64,000 nt of DNA from contig NZ_JAFMZP010000003.1 in assembly GCF_024436435.1 (NCBI RefSeq), positions 717,742 to 781,741 on the forward strand, written 5' to 3'. The first letter of the stretch is position 1. Every line of letters begins with the position of its first letter. Below are positions 53,026 through 61,022 of the stretch, piece by piece. The notes beneath the pieces are model-generated. The model saw nothing but the letters and a program-made list of their open reading frames with translations. It was not told where the DNA came from and made no database searches. The position numbers were made by a program, and so were the translations under genes. The stretch is from Desertivirga xinjiangensis. Lineage in GTDB: Bacteria > Bacteroidota > Bacteroidia > Sphingobacteriales > Sphingobacteriaceae.

Positions 53026-54693
53026 CTATGTATAAGGTAAGATTATGGTAAATTCAGACCCAATCCCTACTTTACTCTTTACCGAGATATTTCCATGCAT
53101 AAATTTAACCAGTTCTTTACAGAACGCCAATCCCAGGCCAACGCTTCCCTGCTGGTTGTATTCACTCTGTATGCGATAGAATTTTCTGAAAATATTCTCC
53201 ATTTCGTTCTTTGGGATTCCGATACCCTGGTCTTTAAATCTCAAGATAATGTCGGCCTTTTGTAGACCAACGTCAATATGTAATTGTTTTTTTCCTGGCA
53301 GAGAATATTTGTAAGCATTATCTATCAGGTTTTGAAATAAGCTTGACAACAAAACTGGATCAGTGTTGAAGAATTCTACCTGGTTAATGTGGTAGCTTAC
53401 GTTAAAGTCGGGATATTTTATCTGATAAGCATCAACCATGTTCTGTATAAAAACTTCGAGATTGACCCGGGAGTTTTTTATTTGGATAGATTGATTTTCA
53501 ATTTGAGTGAACGAGAGCAGCTTATTCATCAGGTCGTTCAGCTTATCAGCTTCCTCATCCAGAATCTTCCCATAATGTGTCAGCTCGCGTTCTGACAACT
53601 GACTGGCACTTTTAATGTTGTTTCCTGCAATTTTTATCACGCTTAGTGGCGTTTTAAACTCGTGCGTTAGGTTGTTTACAAAGTCGTACTGCAGTTTAAA
53701 TAATTTATTGTTGATACGAAGGTTTCGGTAGATTAGGAAGCCTATAAAGATCAACACTCCATAAACGATCAGGATTGTGACGGCGAAGGGCAAAAACCGG
53801 CGGCCCAATTCCAGCGATAAGAAACTTTGAGACGATGTGAAATAAAGTTTATTGCTGGCAAAAGCTCCGGAAAGGGGTAACTCTGTAATTACCAGATTGC
53901 TGTCTGTATTTACCGGTTCAAACGTTATTGGCTTGATTTTTATGTCCTGATATAATTTAGGGTGATTATTGATCACCGTAAGTTTAGAAGGGTTGAGTTT
54001 AAAGGATAGAATATCCTGTTCAAATTCAGGCGAGTATTCCGAGTTTCTGAGCATCAGGCTTTTGAAGATCTTCAATTCTTCTTCTCTTGGGATATTCATG
54101 AAAGTAACCCTGTTTGGAGTGATGTTATAGAAAACTCCGAAGAGGTCTTCATCAACAATGTTTTTTGAGGTATCCGCATTTTGAAGGTATACAGATAATT
54201 TGGCTGCCATTCTGTTAAACTCATCAATTGACAGCCTTGGTGAGGTGTTTGCCAGGGATGCCTTAAATATCACAGCCGAATCAGCCGGAAGCTTATATCC
54301 AAACTGAAAAATCGCTTTCGGTGAAACGGAGAGTTTATTTGCGGTGTAAGAATATGGAACATCATGGTTCGATATCTGAGTGTCGTAGAATATTATCCGG
54401 TGAACAAAAGGAAAAGTCTTCAGAACAGTATCACAGTATTTAGCCGCAGAAGCCGAATCAAGGTAGCCCTGATAAAAAGAGATCTCGGGTATTTTGTTCT
54501 GAAAGAAGTCGTTATATGGCTTAAATGTAGCTTCAAGTACATCTATTTTCTGCCGCTCGAACTCATTATAAACGTAACGGGAAGTAAAGTTATAAGCAAT
54601 GACCAGCGCAGCCAAAAGCGATGCTGTTATCAGGGTGATAAAAACAGCGTTCAGAGCGAGGTTTTTTTTCAGCGAGAACTTCCTGACGTTCAT
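53026..54693 (-). CDS. Sensor histidine kinase (RprX-like)
   Basis: A 555-aa membrane kinase. TM1 is at about 15-37, a ~270-residue periplasmic sensor domain follows, and TM2 is FLPFAVTILIVYGVLIFIGF. HisKA has the phospho-accepting His in NNLTHEFKTPLSVIK, and the HATPase domain has QNLIDNAYKYS, FKDQGIGIP and GSVGLGLAFCKEL. It starts 6 bases after the S9-like lipoprotein gene, so the large periplasmic domain could read the state of that lipoprotein. Confidence 0.92.
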   Translation of the reverse strand: MNVRKFSLKKNLALNAVFITLITASLLAALVIAYNFTSRYVYNEFERQKIDVLEATFKPYNDFFQNKIPEISFYQGYLDSASAAKYCDTVLKTFPFVHRIIFYDTQISNHDVPYSYTANKLSVSPKAIFQFGYKLPADSAVIFKASLANTSPRLSIDEFNRMAAKLSVYLQNADTSKNIVDEDLFGVFYNITPNRVTFMNIPREEELKIFKSLMLRNSEYSPEFEQDILSFKLNPSKLTVINNHPKLYQDIKIKPITFEPVNTDSNLVITELPLSGAFASNKLYFTSSQSFLSLELGRRFLPFAVTILIVYGVLIFIGFLIYRNLRINNKLFKLQYDFVNNLTHEFKTPLSVIKIAGNNIKSASQLSERELTHYGKILDEEADKLNDLMNKLLSFTQIENQSIQIKNSRVNLEVFIQNMVDAYQIKYPDFNVSYHINQVEFFNTDPVLLSSLFQNLIDNAYKYSLPGKKQLHIDVGLQKADIILRFKDQGIGIPKNEMENIFRKFYRIQSEYNQQGSVGLGLAFCKELVKFMHGNISVKSKVGIGSEFTIILPYT

Positions 54694-54699
54694 ATCGAC

Positions 54700-56604
54700 T
54701 TATTTTGCAGCCAGATTTTTCGCAAAAAAAGCCTCCAGTTCGCGGTAAAACTCGATGCGGTTTTCAGGGTTTTTCAGCGAATATTTTTCTTTTTCCTTGA
54801 CGATGTAGGTAACCGAAATCTTTCTTTGTCTGAGCTCCCTGACAAATTGATTGGTCTCATTGATCTTAGAGCGGGCATCTTTCGCGTCCTGGGCAATCAG
54901 GACCGGAGCTTTTATCTTATCAGCATGAAATACCGGTGAGGCGGCCCTTAAATAGTCCATGTCCGTCTCTGGATTTCCAATCACTTCATAGTACATCCGC
55001 AAAGTAGGCTTATAATAAGGCGGCACTGCTTTGAGGTAAGTAAAAAGATTAATGTATCCGCCTTGCGAAGCTCCGCAAGCATAAAGGTCGGGCTGTTTAT
55101 AAAGGCCGCTTAAAGCACAGAAACCACCGAAACCAGAGCCATAGATGCCTATCCGTTTTTTATCCGCGATATTCTGGCTGATAAGCCATTTTACGCCGTC
55201 GGTGATATCATTTTGGATGGCGGTGCCCCACTTTTTAAAACCGCCGATCATGAATTTTTTGCCATAGCCATCTGATCCCCTGAAATTGATCTGAAGCACA
55301 GCATAACCTCGGTTAGCCAGGAACTGCACCTCTGAGTTAAAGCCCCAAGAATTCCTGTGTACCGGTCCGCCGTGTGGCAAAACGATAACAGGCAGATCTT
55401 TGAGTTTATAACCCAGTGGCAATGTAAGGTAGCCATTAATAAGTATGCCTTCACGGTTCTTAAAAGAAATCGGTTTCATGCTGCACATTTCGCTTGCCTT
55501 AAGCGAGGGATTTATCTCACTCAGCTTATGGAGCTTTTTTTGAGAAGGCACATATAAGTAAAAAGCGCCCTGCGTCCTGTCAGTGAAGGTGCTCACTATG
55601 AATTTGTGTTCAGCTGAATCCTGGTCTGAAATAACGATCTCTGTATTCGGCAGCAGAGATTGCAGCGAAGTGTATATCTTCTTCGCTGAGCTGTCAAGGT
55701 AGTGTCGCTCTTTTTTCCAGGTTTCAAAACCTGCATAGATCAGCTTGTGTTTGGTAAACGAATATCCTGCTTCGTGAACATCCACATCTTGGTGGCTAAA
55801 GACTTCTTTAATTTCCTTTCCAGTTCCGCAATCAAATTTTACCAGCGCTGACTTATCTCTATTAATATTCGATATCGCGTAAATGCAATTCCTGTCGTAA
55901 TCACAGAATCCAACCGGTTCAATTTTGCTTTTAAAGTTATTGGTAATTACAGGCTTAAATTGACCCGTATCATGTGTACGGAAAAGCAGCGTTTCGTTAA
56001 CTCCATCGCTTGCCAGGGCCATTCTTAGCTCCCCCTCATCGTCGGCAAACCAGCGAAAAATATTCCCAGGATTTTTAGCGACCAATTTAAGATTCCCCGT
56101 GCTGATATTTAGGCTGTAAGCATCAAAAAAAGTAGAGTCACGTTTGTTCAGGGCTACAAGTAGCTCACTGTTCCGCAAATTATTCGCGTTAATAAGTTTA
56201 AGGCCGAGTTTACAGTCTGAAAGCAGCTCGCGATAATTGCTGCCGGTTTTATCAACAGAATACAGGCAGGCGCCCCTGCGGATGTCGTTCATGTAAATGA
56301 GCTGATCATTATTAGCCCATCGATAAAATCCGACGTTTTGAGTGAGCATATTCGTAATACGCCTGGCCTGCGATCCAAACTCCACATCCTTTTCATTGAG
56401 AGCCTGGACATAGAGGTTCATGCGGTTTTTATACGATTGAAGGAAGGAAATGTACTTCCCATCAGGAGATATTTGGAAATTAGAACGTTCGGGATTTCTG
56501 AAAAAGTCTTCAAGGGGGACCTTTCGTGCAGTTTTTTCCTGGTTACAACTTAAAGAAAATTGAAGCGCGGCTATACATAAAAGAATGTTTAACAATCGGA
56601 ACAT
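54700..56604 (-). CDS. S9 (prolyl oligopeptidase)-like lipoprotein, apparently catalytically inactive
   Basis: A 634-aa lipoprotein (lipobox FSLSC, Cys 20) with an N-terminal beta-propeller (about 40-370) and a C-terminal alpha/beta hydrolase domain of S9 type (VIVLPHGGPVHRNSWGFN, NRGYAVLQINFRGSDGYG). The nucleophile elbow reads IYGSGFGGF where S9 enzymes have GxSxGG, putting Gly491 at the Ser position. The catalytic Asp matches Asp576. The His loop, usually EGHGF before PENR, is EKEKYSLKNPENR with Tyr608 in place of His. Two of three triad residues therefore seem lost. It leads an operon with the two-component genes, which suggests a sensing or binding role at the membrane. Confidence 0.85.
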   Translation of the reverse strand: MFRLLNILLCIAALQFSLSCNQEKTARKVPLEDFFRNPERSNFQISPDGKYISFLQSYKNRMNLYVQALNEKDVEFGSQARRITNMLTQNVGFYRWANNDQLIYMNDIRRGACLYSVDKTGSNYRELLSDCKLGLKLINANNLRNSELLVALNKRDSTFFDAYSLNISTGNLKLVAKNPGNIFRWFADDEGELRMALASDGVNETLLFRTHDTGQFKPVITNNFKSKIEPVGFCDYDRNCIYAISNINRDKSALVKFDCGTGKEIKEVFSHQDVDVHEAGYSFTKHKLIYAGFETWKKERHYLDSSAKKIYTSLQSLLPNTEIVISDQDSAEHKFIVSTFTDRTQGAFYLYVPSQKKLHKLSEINPSLKASEMCSMKPISFKNREGILINGYLTLPLGYKLKDLPVIVLPHGGPVHRNSWGFNSEVQFLANRGYAVLQINFRGSDGYGKKFMIGGFKKWGTAIQNDITDGVKWLISQNIADKKRIGIYGSGFGGFCALSGLYKQPDLYACGASQGGYINLFTYLKAVPPYYKPTLRMYYEVIGNPETDMDYLRAASPVFHADKIKAPVLIAQDAKDARSKINETNQFVRELRQRKISVTYIVKEKEKYSLKNPENRIEFYRELEAFFAKNLAAK

Positions 56605-56677
56605 ACAAACATCACCCCCTTAATCTTGATAGAAGACTAAAGTATATCTTTTTAGATACTCATTCAAGTATTCATTA

Positions 56678-56774
56678 CGTAACATTTAGAATACAGTAAA
56701 TACGAGAACAGCGCCTGTCGGCGCTTTGGTCAAATAGCACGTAACATTTGAAATCCAACTAAATTCGAGAAACG
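56678..56774. repeat. Direct repeat around a hairpin upstream of the S9-like and TPR genes
   Basis: CGTAACATTT with a related continuation ending CGAGAA occurs at 56678-56711 and again at 56740-56774, 62 bases apart. Between them AGCGCC-TGTC-GGCGCT (56710-56725) forms a 6-bp GC-rich hairpin. This lies in the divergent region between the S9-like operon (leftward) and the TPR gene (rightward), so it may be a duplicated regulatory site. Confidence 0.5.
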
Positions 56775-56863
56775 AAGAAATAAAATGCATCTTGTCTTAT
56801 TTATCGCCATAATAATCCTTTTTTATGATGCGTGTTTCCTAATTTAGTCGTTATAATCAATCT

Positions 56864-58696
56864 ATGAGGATATTAATCAGTCTATTAATCAGCTTATGTG
56901 TGATGTTCGCATCTTTAGGTGCCATCGCTCAAAGATCGGCCGAAGATGCTCTGGCTTTGCAATATTACCAGAACGGAGAGTTTGACAAGGCAGCACTCAT
57001 CTTCGAGAAGCTTTATAAGCGTGGAAATAATGTGCAGCAGTATTATGACCAGTATCTGAACTCCCTCATAAAACTGAAGCGTTATGATGATGCTGAAAAA
57101 GTAGTGAAGCAGATGATGAAAAGCTTTCCCGCTAATTTTAATTACCAGGTAGACTATGGAAGATTATTGCAGGAACAGGGACAACAGGAAAAGGCCGATG
57201 CTCTGTATGCCAGTGCTATAAAAAACCTTCCTCCAGATGAATTTGCCATCCGAGATCTGTCTATTGCTTTTTACCGGGCGAATAACTACGATCTTTCAAT
57301 TAAGGTGCTGGTGGCTGGTCGTCGCGTGCTGAAAAACGACAGGGCGTTTGCTTTTGACCTGATTTCTCTTTACCGCTTTCAAAAGAACAAGACTATGCTG
57401 GTTCAGGAGTACCTGGATGTGCTTGCAGAGCCAGCTTTTGAGGTGCAGGTACTTAACCAGGCAAAGAATACCTTTTCTGATGTATTTGAATCACACGATG
57501 ATTTTAATATATTAAAAATAGCCTTGTTGAGAAGACTTCAGAAGGATCCCGGGAATACCGCATATACCGACCTCCTGTCCTGGCAGTACCTGCAGCAAAA
57601 AGAATATTCATTGGCCCTAAAGCAGGTGATCGCCCTGGATAAGCGACTTAAAGAAGAGGGAGACAGAGTATTCGAGTTGAGTATGATGTTCATTTCTGAA
57701 AAGTCCTACGATACCGCCATCGAAGGCCTGGAATATCTGCTTGGAAAGGGAAATACCAATCAATATTACATACCAGCCAAAATCCAGATACTTAATACAA
57801 AAAGCAAGCTGCTTACCGGGGGAAAGTATACTCCTCAGCAATTAGTGCAGCTTGAGAAAGAATATATTAGTATGCTTGATGAATTTGGCCGCAACCGCAA
57901 TACTATCTTTGCCACCCGGCAGCTCGCCAATTTACAGGCGTATTATCTGCATAAGTTAGATGATGCGACGGAGGTTTTAGAAGCCGCTTTAAAAACACCC
58001 AACCTTCCACCATCTATGGTGTCGCAGATCAAGCTGGAGCTCGGTGACCTCTATGTTCTAAGCGGCGATGTATGGGAAGCAGTATTAGTTTACGGACAGG
58101 TAGAAAAGGCTGCTGCAAACGAGCCCACAGGTCAGGAAGCTAAGTTCAAAGGCGCAAAGCTTTCTTACTATCAGGGCGAGTTCAGCTGGGCTAAAGCACA
58201 GCTCGATGTGTTGAAGAGCTCAACATCCAACCTGATCGCCAACGACGCACTAAATTTAAGCCTCCTCATCCAGGAGAACACTAATACTCTTGCTGATACC
58301 AACGCTCTGAAGAAATATGCCTATGCCGATCTGCTGATCTTCAAGAACCAGCCGGATCAGGCCTTAAAAGTGTTGGATAGTATTCATTCACTTTTTCCGG
58401 GTAACTCGCTGGAAGACGATATCCTGATGTCGAAAGCTCGGATCTATCTCAAGAAGGATCAAATTGAGGATGCGGTAAGCCAACTTCAGGCAATCGTAGA
58501 CAATTACGGGGGCGACTTGTGGGCTGACGATGCGTTATTCACCCTTGGCGATATTTATGAAACTAAATTGAAAGGCCCCGAGAAAGCGAAGGCCTGCTTC
58601 CAGAAGATTATTACCGATATGCCAGGCAGCCTGCATGTTGCTGAGGCCCGAAAACGTTTCAGAACTTTGAGGGGAGATGCTGTAATGATTCCCTAA
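56864..58696 (+). CDS. Exported TPR-repeat protein
   Basis: A 610-aa protein with a signal peptide ending at AIAQ and about ten tetratricopeptide-like helical pairs through the whole length (for example ALQYYQNGEFDKAALIFEKL and ADALFTLGDIYETKLKGPEK). No enzymatic domain is visible. TPR proteins of this size in Bacteroidota often serve as periplasmic or outer-membrane assembly scaffolds; the partner is unknown. Confidence 0.85.
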   Translation: MRILISLLISLCVMFASLGAIAQRSAEDALALQYYQNGEFDKAALIFEKLYKRGNNVQQYYDQYLNSLIKLKRYDDAEKVVKQMMKSFPANFNYQVDYGRLLQEQGQQEKADALYASAIKNLPPDEFAIRDLSIAFYRANNYDLSIKVLVAGRRVLKNDRAFAFDLISLYRFQKNKTMLVQEYLDVLAEPAFEVQVLNQAKNTFSDVFESHDDFNILKIALLRRLQKDPGNTAYTDLLSWQYLQQKEYSLALKQVIALDKRLKEEGDRVFELSMMFISEKSYDTAIEGLEYLLGKGNTNQYYIPAKIQILNTKSKLLTGGKYTPQQLVQLEKEYISMLDEFGRNRNTIFATRQLANLQAYYLHKLDDATEVLEAALKTPNLPPSMVSQIKLELGDLYVLSGDVWEAVLVYGQVEKAAANEPTGQEAKFKGAKLSYYQGEFSWAKAQLDVLKSSTSNLIANDALNLSLLIQENTNTLADTNALKKYAYADLLIFKNQPDQALKVLDSIHSLFPGNSLEDDILMSKARIYLKKDQIEDAVSQLQAIVDNYGGDLWADDALFTLGDIYETKLKGPEKAKACFQKIITDMPGSLHVAEARKRFRTLRGDAVMIP

Positions 58697-58743
58697 GCTA
58701 TATTGGCGCGGGTGCATCCAAATAATAATGTTGCTGCTTTTCT

Positions 58744-58751
58744 TATCTTTG
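58744..58751 (+). promoter_or_regulatory. Possible -7 box for the DUF4286-rmlC genes
   Basis: TATCTTTG matches the Bacteroidota -7 consensus TAnnTTTG 17 bases upstream of the DUF4286 start. A TTG occurs upstream at 58731, but the spacing of about 10 bases is shorter than the usual ~19. Confidence 0.4.
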
Positions 58752-58767
58752 CGATTGATTTAATACT

Positions 58768-59070
58768 ATGATTTTATATAACGTTACCGTTATTATCGAA
58801 GAAACAATAAATGCAGAGTGGCTTGACTGGATGAATACACAATTTATCCCGGAAGCTATGGCAAGTAATCTTATTGTATCGAAGCGCTTACTTAAAGTAG
58901 TTGACTCCCCGAATGAAGGAATTACCTATTGCCTTCAATTTATTATTGACGATATGAGTGCTTTTCAGGATTTTCAGCAAGATCACTTTACCCTCTTAAT
59001 GGCAAAACATTCATCAAGGTTTAACAATAAGTTTGTATCATTCAATACTTTGATGGAGTTTATAGACTAA
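58768..59070 (+). CDS. DUF4286 family protein
   Basis: A 100-aa protein beginning ILYNVTVIIEETINAEWLDW, the family opening, with a ferredoxin-like beta-alpha-beta pattern and a central YCLQFIIDD strand. The family is common in Bacteroidota and has no known function. It lies 46 bases before the RmlC gene on the same strand. Confidence 0.85.
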   Translation: MILYNVTVIIEETINAEWLDWMNTQFIPEAMASNLIVSKRLLKVVDSPNEGITYCLQFIIDDMSAFQDFQQDHFTLLMAKHSSRFNNKFVSFNTLMEFID

Positions 59071-59116
59071 AACGCTCCTTGCAGAGTTCATCACCCTCAA
59101 ATACTCTAATAATTAA

Positions 59117-59665
59117 ATGAAAATAATAGAAACCTCAATTTCAGGTTTAGTGATCATTGAGCCCAAAGTCTGGAAAGATGATAGGGGCTATTTTTACGAA
59201 AGCTATAATAAGAAGCTTTTTCTCGATGCAGGAATCGATTCAGAATTCGTTCAGGATAATCAATCGTTCTCGCAACGGGGAACTCTTCGGGGGCTTCACG
59301 GACAGGCAGATCCTTTTGCACAAGGAAAGCTAGTAAGGGTAGTGCAGGGTAGGGTAATCGATGTCGCACTGGATATCCGCAAAAGCTCAGCCACCTATGG
59401 TAAATATGAGGCAGTGGAACTGAGCGGTGAAAACTTCCGGATGTTTTGGGTGCCACCAGGATTTCTGCATGGTTTTGTTACGCTGGAAGATAACACGATT
59501 TTCACCTATAAAGTGAGTAATCTTTACGATAAAGCTTCAGAAATAGGAGTGAAGTGGGATGACAAAGATCTTAACATCAATTGGGGTATAGATCCCTCAG
59601 AGGTTATCCTATCGGAAAAAGATAAGGTGCTGCCTTACTTCAAAGATTTTAAAAGTCCCTTTTAG
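59117..59665 (+). CDS. rfbC: dTDP-4-dehydrorhamnose 3,5-epimerase
   Basis: A 182-aa cupin epimerase (RmlC) acting in dTDP-L-rhamnose synthesis. The active-site block is FVQDNQSFSQRGTLRGLHGQ with the catalytic His; PPGFLHGFVTLED, the YKVSNLYDKASEIGVKWDD stretch and the ending DFKSPF also fit. It stands alone here, without rmlA, rmlB or rmlD, so the other steps must be encoded elsewhere. Confidence 0.93.
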   Translation: MKIIETSISGLVIIEPKVWKDDRGYFYESYNKKLFLDAGIDSEFVQDNQSFSQRGTLRGLHGQADPFAQGKLVRVVQGRVIDVALDIRKSSATYGKYEAVELSGENFRMFWVPPGFLHGFVTLEDNTIFTYKVSNLYDKASEIGVKWDDKDLNINWGIDPSEVILSEKDKVLPYFKDFKSPF

Positions 59666-59693
59666 AGCGCTTTTTATTTATTTGCTTCGTCGT

Positions 59694-59764
59694 GAACTCG
59701 TTCTTTCTCTCTGAATTTGTTCTTTCTCTGTGAATTTGTTCCTTCTCTGTGAACTCGTTCCTTC
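59694..59764. repeat. 19-bp tandem repeat, 3.7 copies, next to REP locus C
   Basis: Units at 59694-59712, 59713-59731, 59732-59750 and a partial copy at 59751-59764 follow the pattern GAAYTYGTTCYTTCTCTST. Variation is C/T at fixed positions. The last copy runs straight into the first REP unit at 59765. Confidence 0.75.
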
Positions 59765-59839
59765 GTCATCCTGAACTTGTTTCAGGATCTCTTGAACTAT
59801 GTTTAACTCAAGAGACCCTGAAGCAAGTTCAGGGTGACG
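59765..59839. repeat. REP-like inverted pair (locus C)
   Basis: Unit 1 (59765-59792) carries TCCTGAACTTGTTTCAGGA. Unit 2 (about 59809-59839) is its inverted relative CCCTGAAGCAAGTTCAGGG, with the matching stem change (T-A pair to C-G pair). The two units can also pair with each other over nearly their full length, giving one long hairpin between convergent genes. Confidence 0.78.
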
Positions 59840-59873
59840 ACTATAAGCAGCACTGTTAAACCCGATCAAAAAT

Positions 59874-60539
59874 CTATACATTAGACGATGCTACTCGTCT
59901 CTTTTTAGCACGCGCTCTAATCGCCGCAATAACCGGAGGTGCCGTGGTTAAAATAGAGATGGCCACAATCACGATAGTGAAGTTCTCTTTCACGATAGCG
60001 ATGTTACCAAACAAAAATCCCAAAAACAGGAAAGTGACGATCCAGATGATGCCTCCTATAATATTATACAAGGCGAACAGTTGAAACTTCATTTTCCCAA
60101 CCCCGGCAACAAAAGGAACAAAAGTTCTCAGTACCGGAAAGTAACGGCTAAAAATAACCGCTTTCCCTCCATGCTTATTGAAGAACTCACGGGTGCTGTC
60201 GTAATATTCCAGTTTAAGCACCTTGTTGCCAGGCTTGAAAACCCTGGTGCCCAAAAAGCTTCCAATAGAATAATTCACAAAGTTACCCCCTATCGCGGCA
60301 ACAGACAGAATAAGGGCTAACATGTAGATATCCAGCCCTGTGCCGCCGGCAGCAATCAATGCACCTGCAGCAAATAGCAGAGGGTCGCCGGGAAGAAAAG
60401 GGGTGACTACAAAGCCGGTTTCAGCAAAAATAATGATGAATAGAATCAGGTAAGTCCAAACCTTATAGTTCTTAATAATATCGTTTAAGTGCTGATCTAC
60501 GTGTAAAAGAAAATCTAAAATGCTCTCAATAAATTCCAT
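59874..60539 (-). CDS. DedA-family membrane protein
   Basis: A 221-aa inner-membrane protein with the DedA/SNARE-associated domain: FLPGDPLLFAAGALIAAG, GNFVNYSIGSFLG and FFNKHGGKAVIFSRYFPVLR followed by TFVPFVAGVGKM, the last with the conserved Arg residues. DedA proteins recycle undecaprenyl phosphate or phospholipids across the membrane. It ends in a Lys/Arg-rich tail. A TATTTTTG sequence 18 bases upstream (60557-60564) could be its -7 box. Confidence 0.9.
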   Translation of the reverse strand: MEFIESILDFLLHVDQHLNDIIKNYKVWTYLILFIIIFAETGFVVTPFLPGDPLLFAAGALIAAGGTGLDIYMLALILSVAAIGGNFVNYSIGSFLGTRVFKPGNKVLKLEYYDSTREFFNKHGGKAVIFSRYFPVLRTFVPFVAGVGKMKFQLFALYNIIGGIIWIVTFLFLGFLFGNIAIVKENFTIVIVAISILTTAPPVIAAIRARAKKRRVASSNV

Positions 60540-60592
60540 AAGCGGTGTTTCCGGCGCAAAAATAGCACTATTAAAATAACCTAAATGTAAAT

Positions 60593-60976
60593 TTAAAAGC
60601 TCTTTACATTATTCATCCTTTTTAACATCAGATCAATCTTATCAAGGAGATGCGTCATTTCAAAAGGCTTAGCGAGGAAATCGTCGGCCCCGGCGTGCAT
60701 CGCTGAATGTTCTATGTCTTTGCTGGCCGAGATCATCACTATAGGTATGTCTTTAGTGAGTTTCTGGCTCTTTAATGTCCTGCATATCTCCAAACCATCT
60801 TCCCCCGACATCCAGATATCAAGCAGCAGAACGTCTGGCAGCTCTTCCATGATCCGTGCCAGGGTATTTTCAGACGCCGTACTTACCAGGTATCCCTTGT
60901 ATTCAAGCAACATTTCAACCGCATCCACAATGCCCAGATCGTCATCGGCGATCATTATTTTTATCTCTTTACTCAT
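60593..60976 (-). CDS. Stand-alone response regulator receiver
   Basis: A 127-aa single receiver domain: acidic pocket MIADDDLG, phospho-Asp in DVLLLDIWMSGEDG, Ser in VMISASKD and Lys in FLAKPFEM. It has no output domain, so it must act by protein contact or as a phosphorelay step. It follows the five-PAS kinase gene by 46 bases and is the likely partner. Confidence 0.92.
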   Translation of the reverse strand: MSKEIKIMIADDDLGIVDAVEMLLEYKGYLVSTASENTLARIMEELPDVLLLDIWMSGEDGLEICRTLKSQKLTKDIPIVMISASKDIEHSAMHAGADDFLAKPFEMTHLLDKIDLMLKRMNNVKSF

Positions 60977-61022
60977 TTAATAGCTGTTTATATTTACAAC
61001 TTATCACTTACAGCCCAACACC

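Noticed and set aside
42121..59839. Repeats as a possible CRISPR array
   Set aside because: The palindromic units are few, paired in inverted orientation and kilobases apart; the 19-bp tandem array has no spacers. No cas genes are seen.
59678..59881. 67-codon minus-strand frame containing RHPELASGS and LKQVQDDE
   Set aside because: It is the translation of REP locus C and the tandem array, not a gene.
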